Assembly: GCA_963669155.1 (NCBI GenBank)
Contig: OZ022587.1
Coordinates: 1,106,808 to 1,170,807, forward strand
Direction: 5' to 3'
Origin: Arbacia lixula
Lineage: Eukaryota; Echinodermata; Echinoidea; Arbacioida; Arbaciidae
DNA: 64,000 nt
Shown here: one piece after another, positions 48,200 through 59,984 of the stretch
Layout: every line of letters starts with the position of its first letter
Numbering within the stretch: the stretch's first letter is position 1
Notes under the pieces: generated by a model
Told to the model about the DNA's origin: nothing
Seen by the model: the letters and a program-made list of their open reading frames with translations, nothing else
Databases searched by the model: none
Translations under genes and position numbers: made by a program

Positions 48200-49460
48200 T
48201 ATAAATATAATGTAAATATATATGTATTCATGTAACTAAAAACTTATGAAACAAACACTATGGCTTGCGGCAAATAAGCATTTACTAACAATTAGGCTTA
48301 TGGATCAGGAAGAATTTTACTGCTCACATTGTTTACTACTTTAAGTTGTTTTTCATACATGTATAAATAATTGAAAATGAAAACAAAACATTAATTAAAA
48401 CGCCGGAGAAGAGTAATTTGTTCAACATTTCGGTCATAGGCCTTTGACAATCGTGATCTACATTTTTCAGCACAAATGATAACACACATTGTTGATAAAG
48501 GTATAGTTAGTAAATGATTCTGCGTTGGCGTGTCCATTATTCTAAATATTTTATTGTTCATACTAATATTGTGTGTGCGTGTATGTGTGTGTGTGTTGAG
48601 GGGTAAATATGAGTGTGTATACTCATTTATACTTTTGATGTATAAACAAACATTATGGTACATAAATATCTCATAAAACTCAAAAACTACATTTTACTTC
48701 AAGAAAGAATTGCGAATTGGTAAAAGTGGGAGTAGGCTTATTGACCTTTCTAGAAGCCATAAGTCCATGCCTGTCGCGACCTGCCAGGCTAACTCGAATA
48801 TGTTTGATTCTTTGAGATTCACCCTGGTAGGCTTGTGGTTGCTGTAGGTGGGTGCAGTTTGACCCCCACTGGTGTGAAGATGGGTGAGAAAAGACGCCCC
48901 CCCCCCCTCCCCTGGTATCAACTCATACAGAAGGCTTCCTGCAATACAAAATACATGTAACAGAGAAACCTCGTATGACAGCAATACACTATAGACCAAG
49001 GTATCGAGAACATATTCGTGACTGTTTAGCTTATGAACACATATAACTATTAGCTATTACTATTAACTGCATAACCCGTAACACCACATCAACCACTAGA
49101 ACGAGACCGCCACCTGATTTGTCACAACCTCCACCATTGCAGCTATAGAAGGGGACTCTCATAGCGGAGTCTTCGTTGCTATTAAGGACAGTCTAATTAC
49201 CATTTGAGAAACTAGCCTTACAACTGAGATTAAAAATATTAAAGCATTCATGTAATAAGCATAACATCGATATACGTAGGGGGGTTTTATCCTTCACAGT
49301 CTATTTGTGAAAAAGAGAGAGATATATAGAGGGGGGGGGGGGCGGTGGTAAAAAGGAGGGAAAGGTAGGTAGGGAGAGAGAGCTATAGGAGCACATCACT
49401 TATACTAAGTGTTTAACAATATTACAGATCAAGTCAAGCTGGAACTTACTTTATCTTAAA
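48200..49460. other. Intergenic, nothing coding recognised
   Basis: Holds short TA and TG microsatellites (48181-48200, 48570-48598) and C or G runs near 48898 and 49331. Confidence 0.4.
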
Positions 49461-49465
49461 AGTCC

Positions 49466-49623
49466 AGGGCCCCGTTGCATAAAACTTACCATTAATGGTA
49501 ACTCTGTCATGAATGGTAACTACCATGGTAACACCGCTAGACAGCCAATCAAATTCAAAGTTTCCATAGAAGTTACCATTGATGGCAGAGTTACCATTAA
49601 TGGTAAGTTTTATGCAACGGGTC
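49466..49623. mobile_element. Palindromic MITE
   Basis: Starts GGGCCCCGTTGCATAAAACT and ends with the inverse (agttttatgcaacgggtc). The inner parts also pair (TTACCATTAATGGTAA on both sides), so nearly the whole 158 bp can fold on itself. No coding content. Confidence 0.75.
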
Positions 49624-49624
49624 T

Positions 49625-51755
49625 TAGCAAATGTTTAGCAAGCAGGTTTTGTGACATGTTATATCCTGCTTTTCTTGAAATTACCATACAATGTGATTTT
49701 CACTTTTTGACAAATTTAGATTTACACATATTTCCTGTCTACATGTATCAGATAATGAAGTCCACACAAAACAATGGCCATTAAAAATAGCAGATACAAC
49801 CTACAACTTGTTTTCTACCAGAATCATCATGAATTTTGATGACACTGTGGTGGCAGTTGCTCGCGGATTGATAGGTGTGATATTTAATGGACATTGTTGC
49901 GTTCTGAATTAGTTATCGGATACGCACATTATTGTTTAAGGTCAAAATTTGTCCAAAAGTGCAAATTATTTGAATATTCAAATGATTTTTACACAAATAA
50001 CATTTGATGAATTGTCATTAATTGTATTAAAATGACATACTATAAGTTCATGTTGTGTCAATTCCAGCTTAATTCGAGTTGTATTGTTTTGTTCGTTTTT
50101 ATTTATCATTGTTTAAAAGTTTTGTTAACACGTAGTATATTCACAGAGTTTGGTGCCAACTCGGTTTCATTAGGTAACAGTGGGTGTGTGCATGTGTATG
50201 TAGGCCTATGCATGTATGTATGTATGTGTGTGTGTGTGTGAGTATGCGTGTGTGGCACATGTAAGTGGTAAATCATGCTTTATTGTGTTTATCGAGTCAG
50301 TAGAAATATTACCTTTATTTATTTGTGATTATATGTTATAAAGTGAAATTGTTTATTTTATCATGGGAATGAAATCAAATAAAGAATATGGAAAAACAAA
50401 AAAAGTGTATGCCTGCCTATTGTGGCAGATAAAATGCTGCTTATTATATGGGATTTGTGAACATTACCGGTGACAAAAAGCACGCATGACACATAACGAG
50501 AGAAAGTGGGTGAATTCACCATAAGCTATACATAGGGCTGACAATATTAAACATAGCCATAACCTCGACGAGCCCGCACCATCTGACGAATCCTTTCCCT
50601 TGACAATTACCCACTACCAAAAATCATATTGCAGTCATAATTATGAATGAAATGGAGACGACTTCGTTCTAACCTTAATGAGTGGATACATCTTAGTGGC
50701 ATATCAATCCTGTCTATATCATTCAGGGCGATCCCGTCAGTCAGTGACCGATGCTCTGACCAGGAGAGCTCTGTCCCACATGTACACAATAATAATGATA
50801 AACATGAAATTATATAACGTTAAACATGAAATGATGATTAACATTAAAAGGTATAATGATAAACATGAAATAATACAAAGATAAACATTAAATAATGTAA
50901 TGATAAGTTTACATGAAATATTCTCATTATAAACATGAAATGGTATACATGACATTATGTAATGATCAACATGAAATAATGAATTTGATAGAGCGAATAG
51001 ATAAAGGGATGTAACATTACGTTCATAAGCCAGAATTTGATGAAATACTTACAAATATACATTGCATTAGGTCATCACAAATTAACATGAAATGTACAGT
51101 TTGATACAGTGATTCACATAATGAATAAATTTATGTAGGGCTTATAACAAAAATGAAATACTGAAAAAAAAACAGTAAGCTGAATATTGCAATTCCTATA
51201 AAATGTGTATGACAAAGAAAAAAATAATCAGTAACAAAATGTAGGCCTATTGTTTGTAAAATATTGTAATGTTTTACCCGTTAAGTACTGGGTAGGCCTA
51301 GTAAGTGTTGCACGATAACATAGCAATGTGGGATAGGTTCTTATGTTTTCACATTGTGATAAAACAGGCCTAATAGTAAAATTCTGAGAAAAAAAAGTGT
51401 ATTCGTGAATATGATAATAATCTACCGTAAACTATAGATGCGCCATATCTGTTATTCAAATCTAGCGCACGTACGCGAGTCTACATTTTATACGGTCCAT
51501 TTACATGTAGGTCATTGATTTTAAGCATGAATATAAAAATATTTGTCAGATAAAGATATGACGGGACAATGAATGGAAATATATGCACAATAGTAATTAC
51601 TTTATGTTTCTGCAAGGTACAACGATCGACCCTATCCCTCCCCGACCCTGCAGCCGCTAACTAAAACAGAATATGGGAATTAACCCACATTTCTTGATCT
51701 ACTTCTTTGCAGTACGTACACATTTTTTTTTAAATAGTATATTTACCTGAGAAAA
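49625..51755. other. Intergenic with simple repeats
   Basis: A (TG)n tract at 50221-50250 and a loose minisatellite with the recurring motif aatgataaacatgaaat at 50790-50990. No gene is seen. Confidence 0.45.
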
Positions 51756-51760
51756 TGTTA

Positions 51761-52020
51761 TTTTTTACACAATCACAAAAAAAAATCCTCTTTTTGAGTA
51801 AGATTTCGCTTGCCAGGCTGCAAGCTTCGTCAGACCGTCGTATAGCTGTCGCTGTTGCTGATGCAGCTTGAGTCCCTTTATAAGGGGACTCCAAGCAGCA
51901 CGACGGGTGCAGCAATCTGACGAAGCCATAGAGATAATACGTTTAACTCTATGGACGAAGCTTGTAGCCGAGCAAGCGAAATCTTACCAAAAACAATTTT
52001 TTCGTGATTGCGTAAAAAAA
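51761..52020. mobile_element. Inverted-repeat element with nested hairpins
   Basis: Arms 51761-51831 and 51954-52020 are inverted copies (taagatttcgcttgcc, caagcttcgtc). The 122-nt centre holds two more hairpins: gagtccctttataaggggactc near 51870-51891 and ccatagag...ctctatgg near 51926-51952. Foldback or MITE type; class unknown. Confidence 0.6.
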
Positions 52021-52479
52021 AGGATGTTTTTTAATGACCACACACCAATTAGATAAACCTTTTAAGTATGTTTCCTTGTTTTATGCGTGGCATCCTATGT
52101 GTTTTTCTACTTCTCATTTCATGTTCTATACAGCTTTGAGCCAAAATAATCTGTCTATGTATTTTTTTATTTTGCTATTATATTTTAGAACCACTTTTGG
52201 AACTCGAGGAAAAAAAACGACGGGAAGGTGTCAAAGTTCTTTTTCCTTTCAATTGTAATATTTAAAGATACCTTCGCACGCGCCAGATTCAATCTGTATG
52301 CGCATGGTAGGCAATGTTTTGGAACATCTAGGGGTATGCACACGACCCTGTACGATGACATGCTGACGATAAGTTCCACCCCTCTAATGAATATGCATTA
52401 ACCCAGACGTGCGTGTGCAATGCTGTACCGATACAGTGCACTCGTCCTCCCCTCCTGTTTTTTGACGTACGTACTTGCA

Positions 52480-53375
52480 TCCATTGCTGTAGTGCATTCT
52501 ACCTGTTTCAAAATGTCATTTTCTTGATATCATATTGTTTAAGGTGATATTTAAGTACCAATACCTGCATCTACTGATGTAGTTCATGTTCCAAAATGCA
52601 TGCTATATGTGTTCCAAAAGTTATTCATATCATGTTGTTTTAGCTGACAATACATATCAATACCTGCATCCAAACATAGTGCATTCTACATGTTCCAAGC
52701 TGCATGCTACATGTTCCAAAATTTCAATTTCTTTATATCTTATTGTTTTAGCTGACATACGTATGAATACCTGCATCTAAGTTGATGTAGTGCATTCTAC
52801 ATGTTCCAAGCTGCATGCTACATGTTCCAAAATTTCAATTTCTTTATATCTTATTGTTTTAGCTGACATACGTATGAATACCTGCATCTAAGTTGATGTA
52901 GTGCATTCTACATGTTCCAGGCTGCATGCTACATGTTCCAAAATTTCAATTTCTTTATATCTTATTGTTTTAGCTGACATACGTATGAATACCTGCATCT
53001 AAGTTGATGTAGTGCATTCTACATGTTCCAAGCTGCATGCTACATGTTCCAAAATTTCAATTTCTGTATATCTTATTGTTTTAGCTGCCATACATACCAA
53101 TACGTGCATCCAAGTTGATGTAGTGCATTCTACATGTTCCAAGCTGCATGCTGCATGTTCCAAAATTTCAATTTCTTTATATCTTATTGTTTTAGCTGAC
53201 ATACGTATGAATACCTGCATCCAAGTTGATGTAGTGCATTCTACATGTTCCAAGCTGCATGCTACATGTTCCAAAATTTCAATTTCTTTATATCTTATTG
53301 TTTTAGCCGACTTACGCGCTAATACTTGCCCCCAATGGTGCAGTGCATTCTACATGTTCCAAGCTGCATGTTAAG
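52480..53375. repeat. 111-bp minisatellite, copy A
   Basis: gttgatgtagtgcattctac recurs at 52781, 52892, 53003, 53114 and 53225, exactly 111 bp apart, with more diverged units at both edges; about 8 units. Each unit holds tgtagtgcattctacatg and gctgcatgctacatgttcc, which are near-palindromic. Frames through it are open for long stretches only because 111 is a multiple of 3. Confidence 0.9.
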
Positions 53376-53389
53376 TTCATTTAACTGTC

Positions 53390-53765
53390 ACATTTTCTTT
53401 CCTTTCTCCCTCCTTTCCATTCACCCCCCCCCCCTGTTCTTCTCCTCTTGTCTCTGTTTTGTCTCCTACCACTCCTCACTCCACCTTTCCCTCCCTCTCC
53501 TCCCCATCCGTATTTCCATTCTCTATTCTTTCCTTTTCCTTACTCCACTCTCCCCTTCCCCATTCTTCTTCTTACCCCTCTCCTTCAGTCTCTGTCGCTC
53601 TGTCACCTTTCCCTTTTCTTCTAATACATGTAGCTTTCTACTTTCTTTCCTCTTTCCTCCTCTTCTGTCAGTCCTCCTCTTCTCCCTATATACGCACCCC
53701 CCTCACGTTCTATCTCTCCCCTGCTCTCTGGCCTCTCCATTTATCTTTTTGTCTCTCTAATCATT
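53390..53765. repeat. Polypyrimidine tract
   Basis: About 370 nt that are almost wholly C and T on the plus strand, including a run of 9-10 C at 53426. It is absent or much shorter in minisatellite copy B. Confidence 0.85.
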
Positions 53766-53949
53766 CTTTTTGTATGGGACATTATATGTATATTTGTCAA
53801 AACAAAAATATTACATGAAATCATGATTAAAGTGTATTTATTGCACGTATCTCTGCCTTGATGTAAAGTCCACACATTTGCTAGACACTCACAATTTTTA
53901 GCGGCTGCAATGAAAGAGTGGATTCGTGAGTTTGGTAATTATTACCATT

Positions 53950-54402
53950 GTCTCGCCTGAACGAAGTTCGGTAGAGACCTAGTAATCACTTTTCCTGTTA
54001 GTCTGTTGGTCTGTTACAAACATGTTTCAGTTTTTCTTTAACTTGCTCTCATTTCTTTATTTCGGTATCAATTGTGATCAAACTTAGTACAAATGATCCT
54101 TGGGTAATACCACATGTGTCATTATGAGGATGATGAGGTCAAAGGTCATCTAGTGGTCAAAAGGTCAAATGATATGAGGCCATGTGCATCCTTTTTTCTC
54201 AAAGTTTTCGTTTGACTTGCTTTCATTTCTTTATTTCTGCATCAATTGTGATCACACTTGGTACAAATTATATTTGGGTAATACCACATGTGTCTCTTCA
54301 TGAAGCTGATGGGGTCAAAGGTCATCTAGGGGTCAAAAGGTTTGAAAAAAATCTTTGAAAAAAAACTTAGCACTGTTTATCGATTGCGAAATCAGGCGAG
54401 AC
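53950..54402. mobile_element. TIR element with internal tandem duplication
   Basis: GTCTCGCCTGA at 53950 is inverted at 54392-54402. Inside, a unit of about 180 bp occurs twice (ttctttatttc, accacatgtgtc, ggtcaaaggtcatct). No coding frame. Confidence 0.6.
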
Positions 54403-54959
54403 TCGTGGATCACGAACCACCTTGTACATTTTGTAATCCCACCCTCTCTTTACACAATACTTTTCTTTGGATCGGTCAATAATTATAACATAATGAACAG
54501 GACCACTTTCTTCTTTTCCAGTTACTCTTGCCATCAGTGTACATCCGATAAATTAGGACTTGGTGTACAGTCAGTTGTTTATGCATACTGTACTGATTAT
54601 ACCAATCCACAAAAGAGTACAAATTCACCATATCCATCTGCACAAATGACCTGGGGCCATATTCATGGAGCTCGTATTCACGAAAACTTACGAGCACTAG
54701 TTACATTCTAAATTCTTTCCTTACTTTAGAGTTGATACAGGGCTACTCTAAGTCACTAGTAAGCATTTCTCTCATTCTCTCAGTGACTGCCGATGTGCCA
54801 GTATTGTGAGAAGAACGGCTGAATTGGAGAAACTTATGGTTGCAGTGGATAAGAGGAAGAGGAGGAACCCATTGGACATATTCAGTGTTTTATTTTAAAT
54901 GTGCACAAAATAGCTGCCCAAGTAGCTCTCTTTTTATAATACGAAAAACATCAATCGGA

Positions 54960-55560
54960 TCGTGTTCTAAATACTATGTAAAAAGGAGAATTACCAATTT
55001 TACTAATAGAAGTACGAGAGGCAATAAAACAAATGAAGGAAATAGAGCACTAGGGCCTGATGAAGTAACAAGTGACATTATTAAAGCTGGCGGGGAGGAA
55101 ACAGTTGGACAATCGACAAACCTGTTCAGCCAGATACTGTAGGAAACGAAAATCTCAAGCAAATGGAAGAAAGCAAAGATTATTCTTCTGCACACGAAAG
55201 AGAAGGCAGACATAAAAAAAACTACCGACCGATTAGCCTACTATCTCATACGTATAGAATATTCACCAAAGTAATTCAAAACCGGCCTAAGATGATATTA
55301 GACCAGAACTAACCGAGGGAGCAAACGTAATTTAGAGGAGGATTTTCAAAAACAGATCATCTACAATCAATCAATCAATCAATCAGCTCATTGCAAAGTC
55401 CAACGAGTACCAGGCAGCTCAAGCTTTGTCTATGCTTCGTAGACTTCCAAAAAGCATTCGACTCCATAGAACATTAGGACATGATCGATGCTCTAAGGGA
55501 TATAGGAATTGAAGAAGGGTACATTCGTATCTTGGAAGACATATTATAAAGACATATTAT
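54960..55560 (+). pseudogene. RTE-clade LINE, 5' part of a split copy
   Basis: In shifting plus frames: EVREAIKQMK, GPDEVTSDIIKAGGEE, the KNYRPISLL motif and a degraded region up to YIRILEDI at 55545. Many stops. The sequence resumes at 60528 after the nested L2-like element. Confidence 0.85.
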
Positions 55561-55683
55561 AAAGATTATAAAGACATGGCCGCCAGCGAGTAACACGTCA
55601 CCTTATCACCTCTCCCGAATCTTATTTGGATATCTATCTTTGGATACTGATATTGACAACTCCTGCTATACCAACTTATTAGA

Positions 55684-56598
55684 ATGAGTGCCCAGACAAG
55701 GAAGGTGCTGCCAAGGAAGGCAAAGCAAGACAGGAAGAGTGATTTTGGAGTGGAAAACCGCGGCGCCACTCTTCCTTCTCCGAAGAACTCTATGCCGCTA
55801 TCAAGAAGACGAGCCTCCACAGCTCAGCCCGCCAGCCCACCCCGGGTAAACAACCATCCCGAGACCACTTCAGCAGCAGCCGACATATCAATGGATTTGC
55901 ATGACAATGGAGCTGACGTAACTTCACCAGAAGGAATTGCCCGCTACTTCCACGAAGCAACAAAGAACTTCGAGCGGATGATAAAGAAAGCTGTGGAATC
56001 CTTGATAGAGAACATCAAACAGGTGGAGACACATCTGGGACAGGCGATCGAGTTTGAGAGCAGGAGAGTGACGGAGGTAGAGGCCAGGAATCAACAGCTA
56101 GAGAAAAGAATGGGCGAGATGGAAAAGGAGGTTGGTGCCCTGCGATCGGAACTGGAGAAGCATAGCTCGGCAATCAACAAGAGCGAAAGGTTTTCACGGC
56201 GCAACAACATCCGCATCGTGGGCATACCCGAGTCCACCACCGGCGACGAGGATTGCCCAGCTCTCGTCGAGAAAATCGCGAAGGAGAAGTTTGGGCTTGA
56301 CATCAAAGTAGAACGAGCGCACCGTGATGGAAAAGCAACCAAGGATCAGCCCAGGCACATCCTCTTCAAAACCCTGTCGTACCGCGAGAAAGTCGACATC
56401 ATGAAGAACCAGCGCCTGAAGCTCGCGAAGGAAGCGTACTTCATGACAGATGACCTCACTGCTGACGATCTGACTGAGAAGAGGAAGTGGTCCGCGGCCG
56501 TTCAGGAGCTCTACAAGAACGGCGTGAAGCTTCGCTTCTTTGCTGGGAAATGGAGGAACCGGACAGGAGTCCCGCACAACTTCCTTTCCTCCAGTTAG
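55684..56598 (+). CDS. LINE ORF1 protein (RNA-binding, coiled coil)
   Basis: 304 codons. Basic N-terminus, a Pro/Ser region, then a coiled-coil-like stretch (residues about 100-155, QQLEKRMGEMEKEVGALRSE). Next comes an RRM-like part with RFSRRNNIRIVGIPES, ERAHRDGKA and ILFKTLSYREKVDIM, as in L1-type ORF1 proteins. These form trimers that coat the element RNA and act as chaperones. The Met at 55684 is the first in the frame and gives a normal length. About 450 nt separate it from ORF2. More GC-rich than ORF2, which is odd within one element. Confidence 0.85.
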   Translation: MSAQTRKVLPRKAKQDRKSDFGVENRGATLPSPKNSMPLSRRRASTAQPASPPRVNNHPETTSAAADISMDLHDNGADVTSPEGIARYFHEATKNFERMIKKAVESLIENIKQVETHLGQAIEFESRRVTEVEARNQQLEKRMGEMEKEVGALRSELEKHSSAINKSERFSRRNNIRIVGIPESTTGDEDCPALVEKIAKEKFGLDIKVERAHRDGKATKDQPRHILFKTLSYREKVDIMKNQRLKLAKEAYFMTDDLTADDLTEKRKWSAAVQELYKNGVKLRFFAGKWRNRTGVPHNFLSSS

Positions 56599-57050
56599 AT
56601 CACTTCGGTATGAGCACGGTATTGCTACTCACTCATTATGTCATAATCATGTTCTTTATGTCTACTTCTATCTTTCCCCGATCATCCACCTCTCTGCCTC
56701 TCCTCTCTGCCTTTCTTTCTCTGTCAATCTATTAGTCTATACCCCAAATGTGTAAATATTTTGAGTTTATAGTTCATTGTGTATGATGTATATTGTGTAT
56801 ATAGAATATTTCCAAAGATACCATTTGACTTCTGTTGTATATTGTCTACAGGGAGAGTTGATATAGCGACGATCTCTGTTGTGAGATCCCAATTGTCCGA
56901 TGCGGCCACTACTCACGAGAGTAATTTGTAAACAATCTCTTCTCTGTATGACTTGCTCTATTCTTTCCTTCTCTTCTTGTCTGCTTTCATCAATTCTTAA
57001 GCAAATGTTCACGACCATGACATGGTCCGTGTGTTGTTCTTGTTTTAAAT

Positions 57051-59984
57051 ATGGATGAAATTGATTTATGTTTACATAAAAATGTCCAATGTCGGTATTA
57101 TTTACCTGACGAGTTCAATTCAGAATTTATTGATAATGAGCATTTTTTCAGTTTATTACATGTCAATGCCCGCAGTCTGTTAAGAAATTATGAAAACATG
57201 CAATTATTATTGTCCATGATAAATATGAAATTCTCCGCTATTGGTATCACAGAAACATGGCTTAACGACAAATCTCCCCCCTTATATAACATTGATGGGT
57301 ATTCTGTTGTCCGTTCTGATAGGAAATGCGGACGAGGAGGCGGAGTCGCCCTGTTCCTATCAGACACGTTATCGTATAAAGAAAGGCCTGATTTGATATA
57401 CAATGGAAATGAAATTGATTGCACATGTGTTGAAATTAATATGTATAATAGAAAAAATATAATACTTTGTGTAATATACAGGCCCCCTCATACAGATAGT
57501 AACTCATTTTTGGATAATTTTGATGTTTTATTAGAGCGGATTAATCAAGAAAACAAAGATGTATATATTATGGGTGATTTTAACATTGATCTCTTGAGAG
57601 AAGAGCACATTCTTAGAAATAAATTTTGCAATATTTTGCGAGCAAATTTTTGTAATATTACAATCGATAAGCCCTCGAGAATTACGGTCAACTCATCAAC
57701 GTTGATTGATAATATTTTTACGAATATTGACACGGATTATTCGAAATCTGGTCTTTTGTATAGTGATATTTCTGACCATTTACCTATATTTTTCATTTGT
57801 GGAGACACACAGAATTCTTATGTTAAGCAAAAAGAACGTAAGAAGAAGCGGAAATTCACACTAGAAAATATATCATTACTCAATGATGATTTAATCACGG
57901 AAACATGGGATGATGTATTACTTTCTGCAGACCCAAACATTGCTTATGACACCTTCTGGAATACATTCCTTTCTTATTCTGACAAACATATCCCCACAAT
58001 TGAAACGAAAAACAATAAAAAAATCAAAAATCCGTGGATAACAAAGGGAATTTTCCGTTCCATTAAGGAAAGAAATATTTTATATAAAAATAGTTTACGG
58101 TATCCTGATAATGATAATGTTAATCGATATAAATCGTATAGAAATAAACTCACACAGATTATCAGGCTTTCCCGCAGAATGTATTATGCGGAAGCTTTTG
58201 AAAATGCTATTGGAAATATGTCAGCCACTTGGAAGATTATTAATGACGTCATTGGTAAGAAAAAGAAGGTGTCAACATCTCAAATTACGAATAATGGACA
58301 AACGTTTTGTAATCCTAAAGATCTAGCATGTTGTTTTAATGAGTACTTTGTTAATGTTGGTCCTAGTCAAGCTTCTAAGATTGGTCATACACAGACAGAT
58401 TTCTCGCAGTACTTGGGCACGTCAAATGATAATTCATTATTTTTTAAACCAACGGATTTTAATGAGATCCTTGATATTGTGCATTCTCTAAAATCAAGTT
58501 ATACATGTGGTCACGATGAAATGAGCACGTCCCTTTTAAAACAAATTGTTGGGAGTATATTGACACCTTTAGTACATATTTGTAATTTGTCGTTGTCAAC
58601 TGGTGTATTTCCGAACGCATGTAAAATTGCAAAAGTTATTCCAATATACAAAAAAGATGACTCTTCTTTTGTTTCGAACTACCGACCTATCTCTATTCTT
58701 CCTAGTCTTTCTAAAGTCATAGAAAGACTCGTTTATAACAGACTGTATGATTTTTTGTTACAAAATGATATACTGAACCATGACCAATTTGGTTTCAGGA
58801 AATTTCATTCTACTGATATGGCACTAGCCCAGTTGTATGACAGAGTGTCGACTGCCTTAGCTGAACAAAAACATGTCATTGGTGTGTTCATGGACTTAAG
58901 CAAGGCATTCGACACTCTTGATCACACTATCCTTTTACGCAAATTGCATCGTTATGGAGTTCGTGGCATTCCACTGGAATGGTTTGAAAATTATTTATCA
59001 AATAGACAGCAATACGTATACTATGAATCGGTAAACTCTGAAGTTTTACCCATACATTGTGGCGTCCCACAAGGATCGATATTGGGACCACTACTATTTC
59101 TAGTGTATATAAATGATATTACAAATTCTACTAAGTTACTGCAATATATTCTGTTCGCCGATGACACCAATGTATTTTGTTCCAATGCTGACTTTCAGTC
59201 GCTTTTAAGAACTCTTAATACTGAATTGCCAAAATTATCTACATGGTTTAAGAGCAATAAATTGTCACTCAACTTAAAAAAGACAAATTTTATTTATTTT
59301 CATAATAAGAAGCATAACAATGAAATACACCATTTGAATATCATGGTGGATGGTATATTATTGGAACAAAAAGAAAGTGTCAAATTCCTTGGAATATATA
59401 TCAGTGAAAATATGAAATGGAATGCTCATGTGCAATACATCTCAGATAAAGTATCTCGTAACGTTGGTATACTCTGTAAGCTTAAGTATTATGTCCCAAA
59501 TAATATTTTATTTATGCTTTATAATTCATTGATATTATCGAACATCTCATATTGTAACATTGTTTGGGCAACTACAAAAAGTCACACTGACAGTATATTG
59601 CTTCTACAAAAGAAAGCTATACGTATATGTACCAATTCAGGTCATCGGGACCATTCAGATCCTTTGTTTGTAGAATTAAAAACACTAAAGGTAAATGATA
59701 TTCACTTTTTGCAAAATTCACTTTTTATGTTTCGTTTGTATAACGGTCAGTTGCCATCTTCTTTTTTCTCATTATTTCATTTAAACAAGGATATACATTC
59801 TTATCCCACAAGGCAATCTGATAAATTTCATCTACAAAATCCAAAAACGGTTATGGCTCTGAAATCTATCAGACACACTGGACCTGATATTTGGAACTCT
59901 CTTTCTTCAGAAATTCGAACTTTAAAGTCTATGTTTTCTTTCAAGAAAGCTGTAAAGACAATGCTGCTTTCTGGATATCAGTGA
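57051..59984 (+). CDS. LINE ORF2: AP-type endonuclease and reverse transcriptase
   Basis: 977 codons without a break. The endonuclease occupies about residues 30-240: LLHVNARSL, IGITETWLN, VIYRPPHTDSN, IMGDFNIDLL and SDHLPIFF give the catalytic residues of the exonuclease-endonuclease-phosphatase fold. The reverse transcriptase follows at about 540-760: VIPIYKKDD, NYRPISILPSLSKVIERLV, FMDLSKAFDTLDH, GVPQGSILGPLLFLVYIND and the catalytic FADD near residue 700. The C-terminal part ends with HTGPDIWNSLSSEIRTLKS, typical of the CR1/L2 group. It nicks target DNA and copies the element RNA in place. All key residues are present, so this copy may be active or only recently silenced. Confidence 0.95.
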   Translation: MDEIDLCLHKNVQCRYYLPDEFNSEFIDNEHFFSLLHVNARSLLRNYENMQLLLSMINMKFSAIGITETWLNDKSPPLYNIDGYSVVRSDRKCGRGGGVALFLSDTLSYKERPDLIYNGNEIDCTCVEINMYNRKNIILCVIYRPPHTDSNSFLDNFDVLLERINQENKDVYIMGDFNIDLLREEHILRNKFCNILRANFCNITIDKPSRITVNSSTLIDNIFTNIDTDYSKSGLLYSDISDHLPIFFICGDTQNSYVKQKERKKKRKFTLENISLLNDDLITETWDDVLLSADPNIAYDTFWNTFLSYSDKHIPTIETKNNKKIKNPWITKGIFRSIKERNILYKNSLRYPDNDNVNRYKSYRNKLTQIIRLSRRMYYAEAFENAIGNMSATWKIINDVIGKKKKVSTSQITNNGQTFCNPKDLACCFNEYFVNVGPSQASKIGHTQTDFSQYLGTSNDNSLFFKPTDFNEILDIVHSLKSSYTCGHDEMSTSLLKQIVGSILTPLVHICNLSLSTGVFPNACKIAKVIPIYKKDDSSFVSNYRPISILPSLSKVIERLVYNRLYDFLLQNDILNHDQFGFRKFHSTDMALAQLYDRVSTALAEQKHVIGVFMDLSKAFDTLDHTILLRKLHRYGVRGIPLEWFENYLSNRQQYVYYESVNSEVLPIHCGVPQGSILGPLLFLVYINDITNSTKLLQYILFADDTNVFCSNADFQSLLRTLNTELPKLSTWFKSNKLSLNLKKTNFIYFHNKKHNNEIHHLNIMVDGILLEQKESVKFLGIYISENMKWNAHVQYISDKVSRNVGILCKLKYYVPNNILFMLYNSLILSNISYCNIVWATTKSHTDSILLLQKKAIRICTNSGHRDHSDPLFVELKTLKVNDIHFLQNSLFMFRLYNGQLPSSFFSLFHLNKDIHSYPTRQSDKFHLQNPKTVMALKSIRHTGPDIWNSLSSEIRTLKSMFSFKKAVKTMLLSGYQ

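Noticed and set aside
52999..53374. Long open frames on both strands in the minisatellite
   Set aside because: The unit length of 111 is a multiple of 3, so one stop-free unit stays open by repetition.
53326..53818. Two overlapping Ser/Pro/Leu-rich frames
   Set aside because: They are low-complexity translations of the C/T tract.
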